NCBI RefSeq assembly: GCF_002873135.1
Contig: NZ_MCVI01000003.1
Coordinates: forward strand, 1 to 64,000
Direction: 5' to 3'
Length of the DNA: 64,000 bases
Origin: Shewanella sp. 10N.286.48.A6
GTDB lineage: Bacteria > Pseudomonadota > Gammaproteobacteria > Enterobacterales > Shewanellaceae
In this document: one piece after another, positions 16,937 to 27,167 of the stretch
Layout of the letters: each line of letters starts with the position of its first letter
Position numbering within the stretch: position 1 is the first letter of the stretch
Translations under genes and position numbers: made by a program
Notes under the pieces: generated by a model
What the model was told of the DNA's origin: nothing
The model's database searches: none
The model's input: only the letters and a program-made list of their open reading frames with translations

Positions 16937-17815
16937 CTAGAGCAGTGTTTTAATTACTTTAGCAAAATCATCACCGAGCTTTTTGTCGCGCAGGCCATAT
17001 TCAACAAAGGCTTTCATGTAACCCAGTTTGTCGCCGCAATCATGTGATTTACCGGTCATATTGAACGCTTCAACAGTATCTTGTTCAATTAGCATATCAA
17101 TCGCATCTGTTAACTGAATTTCGTCACCCGCGCCCGCTGGTGTTTTAGCTAATAGATTCCAGATTTTTTCTGATAGCACATAACGACCAACAACAGCTAA
17201 GTTTGATGGAGCAGTCCCAATGGCAGGTTTTTCTACCATAGCTTTGATTTTAGCTGAATCACCTGGGGCGATTTCTTCACCATTACAATCTGCAATACCG
17301 TATTTGTTCACTTCATTATCTGGTACTGGCGCAACCATAATCTGACTAGCAAAGCTGGTTTGATAACGTGCCATCATCGCAGCTAAGTTTTCAGTTTTTT
17401 GGTTTGCTGTATATTCATCTAAAATAACATCAGGTAGTACCACAGCAAAAGGTTCATTACCGATACAAGGTTTAGCACACAACACTGCATGCCCTAGGCC
17501 TTTAGCCTCACCTTGACGCACATGCATGATGGTTACATCTTTAGGGCAGATAGACTGAACTTCTTCTAAAAGCTGACGTTTAACTCGTTTTTCAAGCGTT
17601 GATTCAAGCTCGTAAGATTTATCAAAGTGGTTTTCAATGGCATTTTTACTGGCATGGGTAACCAGTACAATTTCTTTAACACCAGCAGCAACACACTCAT
17701 TAACGATATATTGAATAAGCGGCTTGTCCACGATAGGAAGCATTTCTTTTGGAATCGCTTTAGTTGCAGGAAGCATACGTGTGCCAAGACCTGCAACGGG
17801 AATAACAACTTTCAT
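16937..17815 (-). CDS. galU: UTP-glucose-1-phosphate uridylyltransferase
   Basis: 292 residues, the usual length. It makes UDP-glucose from glucose-1-phosphate and UTP. The nucleotide-binding signature [16 protein letters not shown] is at residues 4-19, with [11 protein letters not shown] after it and [10 protein letters not shown] near 190. UDP-glucose feeds Ugd and the epimerase upstream in this locus. It is the last gene of the polysaccharide cluster before the convergent integrase. AAAGG precedes the ATG. Confidence 0.96.
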   Translation of the reverse strand: MKVVIPVAGLGTRMLPATKAIPKEMLPIVDKPLIQYIVNECVAAGVKEIVLVTHASKNAIENHFDKSYELESTLEKRVKRQLLEEVQSICPKDVTIMHVRQGEAKGLGHAVLCAKPCIGNEPFAVVLPDVILDEYTANQKTENLAAMMARYQTSFASQIMVAPVPDNEVNKYGIADCNGEEIAPGDSAKIKAMVEKPAIGTAPSNLAVVGRYVLSEKIWNLLAKTPAGAGDEIQLTDAIDMLIEQDTVEAFNMTGKSHDCGDKLGYMKAFVEYGLRDKKLGDDFAKVIKTLL

Positions 17816-17868
17816 GAAGTACCTTTAATAAAATTTGAATGACTAATTATAACCTTAAGCATTGAGAA

Positions 17869-18942
17869 CTAATTACGTTTCAACCACGTAATAATTTTCC
17901 AAACGTGAGCTAAAGCCCAGTTATAACCTAAAAATAATAAAATAAAACCAACAAACATGATCCATTCAGGAACATAATACACCTCCCCAACTAAGCCCAT
18001 GACGGCTAATAAAGCAGAAAGAGCTGTTATACGGACAAGCGTTTGCTTACGAGTGTAGCCAGCACGTTCGAAAATATGATGTAAATGGTCTCTATCTGGT
18101 TTGAAAGGCGAGAAACCTTTTCGAACACGGCGATACATTATTGCAGCCATGTCCATTAATGGGATGGCAATTAAATATAATGCTGTAACAGGTGAGAAAA
18201 CTTGAATGTTTACCATGTCTAAATTATTTGGCAAGGCTGACGCTTGAGTGCCTAATACCAAAAGCCAAACAACAGTTAAACCTATGAGCATGCTGCCTGC
18301 ATCACCCATAAAAATTTTGTTAACGCTAGAGAAAGGCCAGCGTAAATTAAAAAACAGATAAGCTAAAATGGCAGCGTTAAACAGTAACGGTAGTAAAAAC
18401 CACGGACTATCAGCTCGATAAAAAAGAAAACTTAGTGTGGTAAACGTCACTAAACTTAACATACCGGCTAAACCATCTATCCCATCGACCATGTTAAAGG
18501 CATTAATAGAACCAATTACAGCTAATACCGTGACGATTATCCCGACAACCCCTAATTTGAATTCAAAAAAATATAAAATATTGCCAAGAGAAGTAAGATA
18601 AAAACCCGCACCAAAGATTAATATTGATGCCACAATCACCTGAGAAACTAAACGTATTTTAACCGACAAATCATAGCGGTCATCCAAAACACCTAAAAAT
18701 AAAATTAAAGCTGAAGAAATGAGGTATAAGTTAAGCGTTTGACTATGTTCAAGAAAAATTGATGATGCCATTAAAACACTGAAAAATATTCCGATCCCAC
18801 CAATCAATGGGATCGCACCATCATGACACTTTCTATCATTTGGTAAATCGAGCAATCCAATTTTTATGGCTATAGGGTTAACAACGAGTATCGTTGCAAA
18901 ACAGAGGAAGAAAGCACTAGCAAAAGGAAATAAAAATTCCAT
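17869..18942 (-). CDS. wecA: WecA-type undecaprenyl-phosphate GlcNAc-1-phosphate transferase (copy 1)
   Basis: 357 residues from the ATG at 18942, where AGGA lies 6 bases upstream; a TTG two codons earlier is less likely. A polytopic inner membrane enzyme of the MraY/WecA family with its conserved loops: the LDDRYDLSVK Mg-binding motif, NAFNMVDGIDGLAG, FMGDAGSMLIG and the DRDHLHHIFERAG histidine loop. It transfers a HexNAc-1-phosphate to the lipid carrier to begin the repeat unit. A close paralogue lies 100 bases upstream, so either may serve this locus or O-antigen/enterobacterial common antigen. Confidence 0.88.
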   Translation of the reverse strand: MEFLFPFASAFFLCFATILVVNPIAIKIGLLDLPNDRKCHDGAIPLIGGIGIFFSVLMASSIFLEHSQTLNLYLISSALILFLGVLDDRYDLSVKIRLVSQVIVASILIFGAGFYLTSLGNILYFFEFKLGVVGIIVTVLAVIGSINAFNMVDGIDGLAGMLSLVTFTTLSFLFYRADSPWFLLPLLFNAAILAYLFFNLRWPFSSVNKIFMGDAGSMLIGLTVVWLLVLGTQASALPNNLDMVNIQVFSPVTALYLIAIPLMDMAAIMYRRVRKGFSPFKPDRDHLHHIFERAGYTRKQTLVRITALSALLAVMGLVGEVYYVPEWIMFVGFILLFLGYNWALAHVWKIITWLKRN

Positions 18943-19043
18943 ACCCAATCCTTAGGTCTAAAAATTACTAAGTTTAACAAGTCTAAAACTATAGCAGAAA
19001 GTTAACTAGTTTTACCAAGGCTTCCCCCATAAAAAATTAAAAT

Positions 19044-20123
19044 TTAATGTTGTGTTGGCAGTGTAAAACTAAAATGTTTATGCATGAATGCAGTTATGCG
19101 CCAGATGTGATTGATTACATAAAAATAAACACAAAAGACCAGCAAGAAAGCAAAAAACATCACTGATTCGTTAATTTCATTGATTTCGGACCAAATGCCA
19201 ATTATTGCCATAAGAGCCGACATGAAACAGATGCTGAATAATGAAACACGTGACGACATTCCTAGTCGTTGACAAATATGGTGTAGATGTTCGCGATCAG
19301 GTTTAAAAGGCGATTGACCCTTTTTAATACGACGGATCATAATACAGACCATATCCATCAATGGAAGTGCAATAAACCACAATGCGGTAACAGGGCGAAT
19401 GACCACTTCGTTGACCTCTTGGCTAGCTTCTATCAATAACCAGATTACAGTGAAGCCGATAAACATACTGCCCGCATCGCCCATAAAAACTTTAAAACGA
19501 CGACCAAAAGGTATCCCAAGGTTCAGCATAATGTAAGGTAATAGCGCTACGACCAATAGCAGGCAAAAGAGTGCAAGCTGCATATTACTAGATAAATAAA
19601 ACATCACGCCAAGAGCTGAGAAAGTGACCGAAGATAATCCACCCAATAAACCATCAATACCATCGACCATATTAAATGCATTAATAGCCCCAATCACAGC
19701 AAAAATAGTCACAATATAGCTGATATAAGTAGGGATAATTAAGGCATTATCACTAAACATAAAACCAAGATAATGCAAACTTTTATAACCGATTAAGATC
19801 ATGGCTAACGAAATACCCGCTTGCACTATAAGGCGTGACTTAAAACTTAAGTCATAGCGATCGTCAAGCGCACCCAAAACAATTAAAATGGTTGAGCAGG
19901 CAACATAGAGTAAAAGTGAATCTGTAATCGGAAAGGTGATAAATAACGTTATCATTAATGAAAAGTATACAGAAATCCCGCCGATAAGTGGGATCTGACC
20001 GACATGGTGCTTACGCTCATTAGGTTTGTCGACTAAACCCACCTTTTTCGCTAGTTTTCTAAATGCAAATAGACTGATTAAAGAACAACAAAATACAAAT
20101 AATACCGCTAGGCTCGTTGACAT
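19044..20123 (-). CDS. WecA-family initiating sugar-phosphate transferase (copy 2)
   Basis: 359 residues, same family as the gene downstream: LDDRYDLSFK, NAFNMVDGIDGLLGG, FMGDAGSMFIGF and DREHLHHICQRLG are all intact, and about ten membrane helices are expected. The two proteins differ at many positions outside the motifs, so this is an old or horizontally gained duplication, not an assembly artefact. It may use a different UDP-HexNAc from copy 1. The ribosome site is weak. Its promoter should lie in the 344-base gap upstream, which holds TGAGACA-type repeats. Confidence 0.82.
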   Translation of the reverse strand: MSTSLAVLFVFCCSLISLFAFRKLAKKVGLVDKPNERKHHVGQIPLIGGISVYFSLMITLFITFPITDSLLLYVACSTILIVLGALDDRYDLSFKSRLIVQAGISLAMILIGYKSLHYLGFMFSDNALIIPTYISYIVTIFAVIGAINAFNMVDGIDGLLGGLSSVTFSALGVMFYLSSNMQLALFCLLLVVALLPYIMLNLGIPFGRRFKVFMGDAGSMFIGFTVIWLLIEASQEVNEVVIRPVTALWFIALPLMDMVCIMIRRIKKGQSPFKPDREHLHHICQRLGMSSRVSLFSICFMSALMAIIGIWSEINEINESVMFFAFLLVFCVYFYVINHIWRITAFMHKHFSFTLPTQH

Positions 20124-20467
20124 AAATGACTCTGATTAAGATAAATAAAGACAGGAAATAGGTACATTCGATTTTACTGAACGTATATATTATTCGCAAA
20201 AAGTACTAACAAAACGGACACCATAATAAAATTAATAAGTTATAAAAAATTGAGACGGTAAGTGTCAGATTTACCTAGGTAAACCCCTTCCCTTTCCCAA
20301 TAGTTAATAGGCGCTATAGTATCAAAAAAAGAGCTGTTTAAATAAAAACTTAACGGGGATAGGCAAAAAAAGTGAGACAAAATTTGAAATGTGTCTCAAA
20401 TTTGTCTCACCCTTTTTACAAGCTGTTGATCATTCGATTAATTAAAAAATAGTCCTAATACAAATGA
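20124..20467. other. 344-base gap upstream of WecA copy 2
   Basis: No gene. It holds the TGAGACA/TGTCTCA cluster at 20372-20410 and presumably both the end of the glycosyltransferase transcript and a promoter for the WecA-like genes. I cannot assign -35/-10 boxes with confidence. Confidence 0.5.
20372..20410. promoter_or_regulatory. cluster of TGAGACA/TGTCTCA motifs (VpsR-like boxes?)
   Basis: GTGAGACAAA (20372-20381) is repeated inverted as TTTGTCTCAC (20401-20410), and a further TGTCTCA lies at 20392-20398, 11 bases (one helical turn) from the next. GTCTCAAATTTG resembles the binding sequence described for the exopolysaccharide regulator VpsR of Vibrio. The same heptamer occurs twice upstream of cysD in this locus. 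The pairing arms could alternatively form a terminator for the epimerase gene, since CCTTTTT follows on the plus strand only. Confidence 0.4.
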
Positions 20468-21472
20468 CTATTTGCTATAAAACTCTTTATACCAAGAAAC
20501 AAATTCTGCAACGCCCTCTTTTACGGTTACTTTTGGTTTGTATCCAGTAGCCGCAAATAGGTCATCGGTATCCGCATAAGTTTGATAAACATCGCCCGGT
20601 TGCATTTCGCGAAAGTTTTTCTTTGCTTCAATACCTAGTTCATCTTCAATGGCTTTCACAAAATCCATCAAATTAATTGGCGAGCCATGACCGATGTTAT
20701 ACACGGCGTATGGTGCAGAGCTGCTCGCAGGAGTTCCAGTTTCAACTGTCCAGTTTTTGTTGCGAACTGGTACAACATCAGCAATCCGTACTACGCCTTC
20801 TACGATATCGTCTACATGAGTAAAATCACGCCACATGTCACCTTTATTATTGATGTCAATAATTTCGCCATCAAGGATCTTTTTAGTAAAGATAAACGGG
20901 GCCATATCAGGTCGCCCCCAGCTACCATATACAGTAAAAAATCTAAGACCTGTCGTTGGAATATCGTAAAGGTGAGAATAGCTATGCGCCATCAACTCAT
21001 TAGACTTTTTGGTTGCTGCGTACAATGACACAGGATGGTCTACTGAGTCTGACGTAGAGAAAGGCGTTTTCGCATTAAGGCCATAAACAGAGCTTGAAGA
21101 GGCGTACACAAGGTGTTGTACCTTGTGATGGCGACACCCTTCTAGGATATTCAAATGCCCCACTAAGTTGGAATCGGCGTAAGCGTGTGGGTTTTCAATC
21201 GAATAACGAACCCCAGCTTGCGCAGCCAAGTGAATCACTTGTTCAAATTGCTCGACTTCAAACAAATTAGCCACGCCGTCACGATCGGCAATGTCTAGTT
21301 CCACGAGTGTAAAATTCGCATGTTGAATGCGCGCTAAGCGAGCTTCTTTAAGAGACACATCATAGTAATCATTCAGGTTATCAACACCAACAACTTGATG
21401 GCCTTTCGCGGTGAGTTGCTCTACAACCGCACTACCAATAAAGCCTGCAGCGCCTGTCACTAAATATTTCAT
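20468..21472 (-). CDS. UDP-glucuronate 4-epimerase-like NAD-dependent epimerase
   Basis: 334 residues, extended SDR family. The Rossmann motif GAAGFIG is at 7-13, the YxxxK catalytic pair in SLYAATKKSNELMAHSY, and the family run FTVYGSWGRPDMAPF follows. This subfamily (CapI-type) interconverts UDP-glucuronate and UDP-galacturonate. Its position 11 bases after ugd, which makes UDP-glucuronate, supports that substrate. The ATG has GGAAGAGAA upstream. Substrate is inferred from subfamily and context. Confidence 0.85.
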   Translation of the reverse strand: MKYLVTGAAGFIGSAVVEQLTAKGHQVVGVDNLNDYYDVSLKEARLARIQHANFTLVELDIADRDGVANLFEVEQFEQVIHLAAQAGVRYSIENPHAYADSNLVGHLNILEGCRHHKVQHLVYASSSSVYGLNAKTPFSTSDSVDHPVSLYAATKKSNELMAHSYSHLYDIPTTGLRFFTVYGSWGRPDMAPFIFTKKILDGEIIDINNKGDMWRDFTHVDDIVEGVVRIADVVPVRNKNWTVETGTPASSSAPYAVYNIGHGSPINLMDFVKAIEDELGIEAKKNFREMQPGDVYQTYADTDDLFAATGYKPKVTVKEGVAEFVSWYKEFYSK

Positions 21473-21483
21473 TGTTCTCTTCC

Positions 21484-22650
21484 TTAATCTGAGCCAAACA
21501 AATCGCGCGTGTACACTTTATCTTCTACATCGCGTATTTCATCTACCATTCGGTTTGACACAATTACATCACAAGACAATTTAAACTCTTCTAAACTCTT
21601 AATCACTTTTGAATGGAAGAATTCATCTTGATTAAGCACTGGTTCATACACCACGACTTCGATGCCTTTGGCTTTTAATCGCTTCATAATACCCTGAATA
21701 CTTGATGCTCGGAAGTTGTCAGAACCAGACTTCATAATCAAACGATAAACACCTACACACTTGGGGTTACGTTTTAAGATACTGTTAGCAATAAAATCTT
21801 TACGGGTGGTATTAGCATCAACAATTGCACCAATAATACTGTTAGGTACGTCAGCATAATTTGCACGTAGTTGTTTAGTATCTTTGGGTAGACAGTATCC
21901 ACCATAACCAAATGAAGGGTTATTGTAATGAGAACCGATACGAGGGTCTAAACCAACACCCTCTATAATTTGACGAGCATCTAAACCATGGCTTTCAGCA
22001 TAAGTGTCTAACTCATTGAAATAAGCAACACGGAGGGCAAGATAAGTATTTGAAAACAACTTTACAGCCTCCGCTTCAGTCGAATCGGTAAACAAAACAT
22101 CTATATTTTCTTTTACTGCACCTTCCACTAATAGCTTCGCAAACACTTGAGCTCGTTCTGAACGCTCACCTACAATAATACGGGATGGGTGCAAGTTGTC
22201 ATATAAAGCTCGGCCTTCACGCAAAAATTCTGGTGAAAATATTAAGTTATCACAACCCAACTCTTCTTTAATACCCGCTGTATAACCAACTGGGACTGTG
22301 GATTTAATAACCATAATCGCATTAGGATTAATTTCCATGACATCTTTTATTACTGCCTCAACAGATGATGTGTTGAAATAATTTGTTTCAACATCATAAT
22401 CTGTTGGTGTAGCAATGATCACATATTCAGCATCTTTATAAGCAAAATGTTTATCTAATGTAGCTTTAAAATTAAGTGCTTTGTTAGCTAAAAAATCTTG
22501 AATTTCAACATCAAAAATTGGAGATTGTTTATTATTCAGCAACTCCACTTTTTCAGGAATAATATCGACAGCAATAACCTCATGGTTTTGTGCCAGAAGC
22601 ATTGCATTTGAGAGACCAACATAACCTGTACCAGCGATACCTATTTTCAT
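21484..22650 (-). CDS. ugd: UDP-glucose 6-dehydrogenase
   Basis: 388 residues, the length of the enterobacterial/Vibrio form. It oxidises UDP-glucose to UDP-glucuronate with two [18 protein letters not shown] at 7-21 is the dinucleotide-binding site; the catalytic Cys lies in [15 protein letters not shown], and the substrate-binding FSPEFLREG is present. It overlaps the upstream glycosyltransferase by 4 bases. With galU and the epimerase it supplies uronic acids, so the polymer is likely acidic. Confidence 0.95.
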   Translation of the reverse strand: MKIGIAGTGYVGLSNAMLLAQNHEVIAVDIIPEKVELLNNKQSPIFDVEIQDFLANKALNFKATLDKHFAYKDAEYVIIATPTDYDVETNYFNTSSVEAVIKDVMEINPNAIMVIKSTVPVGYTAGIKEELGCDNLIFSPEFLREGRALYDNLHPSRIIVGERSERAQVFAKLLVEGAVKENIDVLFTDSTEAEAVKLFSNTYLALRVAYFNELDTYAESHGLDARQIIEGVGLDPRIGSHYNNPSFGYGGYCLPKDTKQLRANYADVPNSIIGAIVDANTTRKDFIANSILKRNPKCVGVYRLIMKSGSDNFRASSIQGIMKRLKAKGIEVVVYEPVLNQDEFFHSKVIKSLEEFKLSCDVIVSNRMVDEIRDVEDKVYTRDLFGSD

Positions 22651-23774
22651 TTTAATTCTCTTTTTAACATACTTTCAATTACTGAAAGATATTTGTTTAT
22701 TACAATTTTTTCGTCAAACTCTCGCTCAACTTTTGCACGACTAGCTTTGCCCATGGTCAAACGCTCTTCATGTGATAAATTTATCATCATATCTAGTGAT
22801 TTAGTGAGGCTTTCAGTAGAACGAACATCACATAGAAATCCATTGACCGCATGATCAACAGTTTCACGACAACCAATATTATCAGTAGTAACAATCGGCT
22901 TACCCATTGCCGCAGCTTCCAATAAAGACTTAGGAACTCCTTCACGATAAAATGAAGGTAGTACCATACAATCGATTTCGGCAATTTCAACTTCAACCTG
23001 ATCAGATACTCCTAAATAATTTATAATACCTTCAGCAACCCACGATTGCATTTCAGTATTTGAAACAGCTGATGGATTGTTTACATCTAGAAAGCCAAGC
23101 AACCTAAATTCAACCTTACTACCATATTGTCTTTTAAGTAGACGAGCAGACTCTACGTAATGAAGAATACCTTTGTCATAAAGCATACGCGCAACAAGCA
23201 AGAAGCGCACAACTCCGTCATTTTTTGGGGGAGTAAGAATAAATCGAGATAAATCTACACCAGAACCAGGAAGACGCTCTGTATTTTTTAAATTAACAAA
23301 ATTATTATTTATAAACAGGTTACGGTCGTCTTCATTTTGAAAAAATACTTTGTCTGCTTTACGTTGGCTAAATTTGTATAACAATTTAGCGATTCTAGAC
23401 GTTAATGATTCATTTATAAACAAAACACCTAACCCTGCAATGTTATTTATAACTTTGACATTAGAGAATTTAGCTGCCAATGTACTGTATACATTATTCT
23501 TTGGCGTAAAATTTAAAACTAAATCAATAGAGCTTTTATTATATATCTTATAAAAATCAAAAAAAGTCTTAATATCTAAAAGAGGATTCGTCCCTCCCTG
23601 GTCTATATTGATATGGATAAATTGGGCACCAATAGAAATTAATTTTTTTGAATAGTTATCATTTGGCGCAATTGCTATAACTTTAAAGCCAGCTTTCAAC
23701 AAAGCGATAATTGTGTTCTTACGAAAATTATACAAATACCAACTAGTATTGGCTGAAACTACAATTGTATGCAT
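22647..23774 (-). CDS. family 4 glycosyltransferase
   Basis: 375 residues, GT-B fold. The N-terminal domain starts [16 protein letters not shown], like the PglA/WbnH group of bacterial GT4 enzymes. The C-terminal domain has the E-x7-E signature in [20 protein letters not shown] (about 283-302). It should add one sugar to the lipid-linked repeat unit at the inner face of the membrane. The gap to the upstream gene is filled with 8-base repeats ending about 23 bases before this start, so repeat number could affect its translation or coupling. Donor and acceptor are unknown. Confidence 0.85.
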   Translation of the reverse strand: MHTIVVSANTSWYLYNFRKNTIIALLKAGFKVIAIAPNDNYSKKLISIGAQFIHINIDQGGTNPLLDIKTFFDFYKIYNKSSIDLVLNFTPKNNVYSTLAAKFSNVKVINNIAGLGVLFINESLTSRIAKLLYKFSQRKADKVFFQNEDDRNLFINNNFVNLKNTERLPGSGVDLSRFILTPPKNDGVVRFLLVARMLYDKGILHYVESARLLKRQYGSKVEFRLLGFLDVNNPSAVSNTEMQSWVAEGIINYLGVSDQVEVEIAEIDCMVLPSFYREGVPKSLLEAAAMGKPIVTTDNIGCRETVDHAVNGFLCDVRSTESLTKSLDMMINLSHEERLTMGKASRAKVEREFDEKIVINKYLSVIESMLKRELK

Positions 23775-23797
23775 ACATAACCCATAATAAAAAAATA

Positions 23798-23869
23798 CTA
23801 CAAAACTACAAAACTACAAAACTACAAAACTACAAAACTACAAAACTACAAAACTACAAAACTACAAAA
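23798..23869. repeat. nine tandem copies of the octamer CTACAAAA
   Basis: Nine perfect 8-base units without interruption (72 bases); on the transcribed minus strand they read TTTTGTAG. The stop codon (TAG, 23862-23864) of the upstream glycosyltransferase lies inside the first unit, and the downstream glycosyltransferase begins 23 bases after the last. Such perfect octamer tracts tend to change length by slipped-strand mispairing. Confidence 0.97.
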
Positions 23870-24992
23870 CATTTAAATATTTATTAGAAATAATCTCAAG
23901 ATCAAGATTTTTTAAAAACTTGAGCCTTGCGACATCATCTACTTCATAACCTAAACCCAATACCTGAGTAATGTCATTTGCAATATCATTATAACTTAAA
24001 TTATTTATTAGAAAACCAAGCTCAAATAATTTACCACTTTCGTATTCTATATTTAAAATTTTACTAGAAGATAAAATTTCTTTAGGACCAGTTTCACAAT
24101 TGTAAAAAAAGGGGACCGTAGAAAGAGCTATACTCTCTACCAAGAAATTAGGAAAACCTTCTGACAAAGATAATGAAATAGAAAAATCACAAAGATTAAT
24201 AATAGGATAAGGGTTAGTAACTTCTCCAAGAAAAAAAACACGATTAGTCAACCCTAAACTCAATACTAACTTATCAAAAAAAACCTTATCATTAACTTTA
24301 CCAACAAAAAAAATGCGGTAATTATCTGGTAATTTTTTTAAAAGGTTCAATACTGAAGATTGATTTTTAGTAGGATGGAATCGACCAACACAAACCCCAT
24401 TTATATAATTACTATCCAACAAGTCAATATCATGCATATCAACATCAAGTAAAGACTTCGAGTAAACACTAGCTAAATCAATAGGGTTGTAAATTACGGA
24501 TGAATTTTTAAAGTTAAACAAACTTAAATACTCTTCACACATATCTAATGATTTAAACGTGTGCGAACAAGACCTAACTAACAAATATTTAGACAAAAAA
24601 TAATGTACACTTTTTATAAATGAACGATTTTTAAACTTAGACTTAAAACTTACACAGTGTGTGCAAATACTTCTATGCCTCGAAAAAAAACTTGCAAAAA
24701 CGTTAATATAATTTGCCCAAAAAAGATGGCTATTTAAAGATTTTATTTTCTCGCTTTTGACTAACAAAACTAACTTAAAAAAAGCAAAAAACAAATCAAA
24801 GAAAATAAATTTACTTTTTTTACTTAGTAAAGAACTGTAATTAACATCTTCATTTAATGTATAAAATTTATTAGGCCAAATGGTAACCAACCGGATACCG
24901 TCACCAATTTCGTTAGCTAAATTGACAACTACTCTTTCAGCGCCACCAGACTCTAAAGAATTAATAAAGAATGCGAAATCATTTTTTGACAT
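23862..24992 (-). CDS. family 4 glycosyltransferase, AT-rich
   Basis: 376 residues. The N-terminus INSLESGGAERVVVNLANEI carries the GGAERV loop typical of GT4 enzymes. CVGRFHPTKNQ starts the C-terminal domain and LSEGFPNFLVESIAL gives the E-x7-E donor-binding pair. The gene is visibly richer in A and T than the surrounding core genes, as usual for exchangeable polysaccharide loci. It overlaps the upstream glycosyltransferase by 14 bases, and its last codons run into the octamer tract. Specificity unknown. Confidence 0.82.
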   Translation of the reverse strand: MSKNDFAFFINSLESGGAERVVVNLANEIGDGIRLVTIWPNKFYTLNEDVNYSSLLSKKSKFIFFDLFFAFFKLVLLVKSEKIKSLNSHLFWANYINVFASFFSRHRSICTHCVSFKSKFKNRSFIKSVHYFLSKYLLVRSCSHTFKSLDMCEEYLSLFNFKNSSVIYNPIDLASVYSKSLLDVDMHDIDLLDSNYINGVCVGRFHPTKNQSSVLNLLKKLPDNYRIFFVGKVNDKVFFDKLVLSLGLTNRVFFLGEVTNPYPIINLCDFSISLSLSEGFPNFLVESIALSTVPFFYNCETGPKEILSSSKILNIEYESGKLFELGFLINNLSYNDIANDITQVLGLGYEVDDVARLKFLKNLDLEIISNKYLNVL

Positions 24993-26058
24993 TAAGTAGA
25001 AACTCCAAGTATTTGGCGCCTATTATAGAGGTTGTGAATTTATTTGCTTTTTGTTTTCGTAATATTATTTTTTCTTTTGAATCAGAATCAACTTCATGAA
25101 CTATAGCACTTCCAATACAAATTTCATTGAAATCAGTAATGGCCCCATAACTAGAATTATTAATTAACTCAGGGACTCCGCCTCTAGAATTCGTAGCGAC
25201 CACAGGTAAACCCGCAGATAAAGCTTCAACAATTACATTACCAAAGCCTTCCCACTTAGAGGTAATTAAAAATACATTATAATCCTTGTATATGGATAAA
25301 ATATCATCAGAGTAACCCTTAAAATTTACGCAATCTTCAATTTCAAGTTCTTTTGTAAGTTGCATGAGTTCTTGTAATAAATCACCTACTCCATAAATAT
25401 CAAAAATAACATTAGTTCCTTGTGACTTTAAATAAGAGACAGTTTTCAGCGATAGTAAATAATTTTTTTGCTCAGACAATCTACCAACAGAAATAATACT
25501 CAAACTATTTGACTTACCTTCAAAAACACTCTTCTCAACATCTACCAACTCTGAAATAACAGGGTTAGATATAATAGCATAATCGTATTTAACAATATTA
25601 GGGAAAACATGTTTTATAGATTCAAACGTATCATCAGAGTTAAAAACAAAGCCGTCAGAGAAACGATATAAGAAATAAGACAACTTATTCCTGAAGATCA
25701 TTTTCAACGAGTTGCCATTTACTATATTTGCCTCCCTTCCAATAAACTTTGAATAGCCATTATTTAATAATACCTTAACTAAGAAAGATACAGCATTACA
25801 TGAAACTGTATTAGAAAAAACCACGTCGGGCTTCTCTTCTTTTATGAGTTTCCTATGCTTAAAAGTAGTCTTCCAAACAGAATTGCAATCGTAACTAATT
25901 ACTTTTATGGATCGATTTACTCTTTTAAGGTTTGGCCCCTCATTTTGACTGACAGCCAAAATTACTTGATGTGTTGATGAGAAGTAATTGGCTAAATTCA
26001 CAAAAACTTTTTCAGCTCCACCACCTCTAAAACTGGGCATAAATAATAAAATTTTCAT
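24979..26058 (-). CDS. family 4 glycosyltransferase
   Basis: 359 residues, GT-B fold. FRGGGAEKVFVNLANYF lies at the N-terminus, SVGRLSEQKNY opens the C-terminal domain, and WEGFGNVIVEALSAGLPVVA carries the E-x7-E motif. It overlaps the Wzy-like gene upstream by 4 bases (ATGA) and the next glycosyltransferase by 14 bases, so the three are surely one transcript. Linkage and donor are unknown. Confidence 0.86.
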   Translation of the reverse strand: MKILLFMPSFRGGGAEKVFVNLANYFSSTHQVILAVSQNEGPNLKRVNRSIKVISYDCNSVWKTTFKHRKLIKEEKPDVVFSNTVSCNAVSFLVKVLLNNGYSKFIGREANIVNGNSLKMIFRNKLSYFLYRFSDGFVFNSDDTFESIKHVFPNIVKYDYAIISNPVISELVDVEKSVFEGKSNSLSIISVGRLSEQKNYLLSLKTVSYLKSQGTNVIFDIYGVGDLLQELMQLTKELEIEDCVNFKGYSDDILSIYKDYNVFLITSKWEGFGNVIVEALSAGLPVVATNSRGGVPELINNSSYGAITDFNEICIGSAIVHEVDSDSKEKIILRKQKANKFTTSIIGAKYLEFLLNVKK

Positions 26059-27167
26059 TTTTTAGTCTTCTTAATGTTTTTGCTTGAGTACCTTGATGAG
26101 ATAACAAACATAGATGTAACCAGAAAGGGGAGAAAATTAACTCGATAACGTAAAGCTGAACCTGGATTAAAAATACCAAAAGGATAATGTACAAAAAGCA
26201 ACCAAAAAATCAATAGTAAAATGATCGCTAAATGATTGACATTTATTTTTAATACTAAGAACCTACCAGCTTGATGCAAGAAAATAGGGAGTAAAATTAC
26301 AACTAGAATTAAACTTTCAGCAAAAGCTAAAAATTTAGGTGGTGACGTTACACTTTCAGATATTGTCGGACCAATAAAAGCTACCAGTAATCCAGATGGA
26401 GCATTCTTATAAAAGTCCCAATCGTTTAAAAAAATATTTTCCCTCGTGGACTTTGCCATTGCGCTATCAAAATGAGCATGCATTTGCAGAGCATACATAT
26501 CCACCAAAGGTTGAAAGTAATACAAAAGATATAGTTGTATTGTTAATCCTAGAAATAAAACACAAAATGCCCAAATATAACTAAATCGTCTAGAAAGTAA
26601 AAAGTAAAGTAAAATAGAAAAAAGAGAGATAAAGTATTGCGGTTTAAATGTGAGTAACAAATAACCAGAAAATAAAACAATCAGAACATAAAACTTATCA
26701 AAATTAAACTTCTCTCTACTAGAAAACTTTATTATTAAGGTTGATAATACTGAAGCAAAGAAAACACCTACAGCTTCCTTACTATGTATTGATGACCAAA
26801 CAGCAACACTGGGTAACGAAAAAACAATATAAAATTTAATCCTATCAGTTTCTCTATAAACGATCCCATTTATAGATAATTGCTTATAAAGAAAAACTAA
26901 ACCATACCATGACAATAAACAAAGAGGAACATGATACAAAGGGGCAGGTAGATAACCTAATATACCACCGGTTGTTTTCATTAATTGAGTCGATGAATAT
27001 AAAGCACGCAAGTTCACTTCAATTGAAGATGATAAATATTTCGGAGTATCACCTAAGCGAGTGAGCATAGAATAAATATATTCAGCAAAAAAAATATAAA
27101 ACAACTTAGTTAGTAACAACAAATTAAACATTGCTACATCACTTTTAAAACCAAGCTTAACTCTCAT
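26055..27167 (-). CDS. wzy: polytopic membrane protein, probable polysaccharide polymerase (Wzy)
   Basis: 370 residues with roughly nine or ten hydrophobic helices and a large extracytoplasmic loop in the second half (about 215-265). Wzy proteins share little sequence, so the call rests on topology, on position among glycosyltransferases next to a Wzx/Wzz set, and on there being no other polymerase candidate. The segment AVWSSIHSKEAVGVFFA resembles the EpsG/Wzy-type core. It would join repeat units at the outer face of the inner membrane. It overlaps both neighbours. Confidence 0.6.
   Translation of the reverse strand: MRVKLGFKSDVAMFNLLLLTKLFYIFFAEYIYSMLTRLGDTPKYLSSSIEVNLRALYSSTQLMKTTGGILGYLPAPLYHVPLCLLSWYGLVFLYKQLSINGIVYRETDRIKFYIVFSLPSVAVWSSIHSKEAVGVFFASVLSTLIIKFSSREKFNFDKFYVLIVLFSGYLLLTFKPQYFISLFSILLYFLLSRRFSYIWAFCVLFLGLTIQLYLLYYFQPLVDMYALQMHAHFDSAMAKSTRENIFLNDWDFYKNAPSGLLVAFIGPTISESVTSPPKFLAFAESLILVVILLPIFLHQAGRFLVLKINVNHLAIILLLIFWLLFVHYPFGIFNPGSALRYRVNFLPFLVTSMFVISSRYSSKNIKKTKK

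Noticed and set aside
17869..20123. assembly duplication of wecA
   Set aside because: The two copies differ at many nucleotide and protein positions, so they are true paralogues.
23798..23869. CRISPR array
   Set aside because: The units are 8 bases with no spacers between them, so this is a simple tandem repeat.
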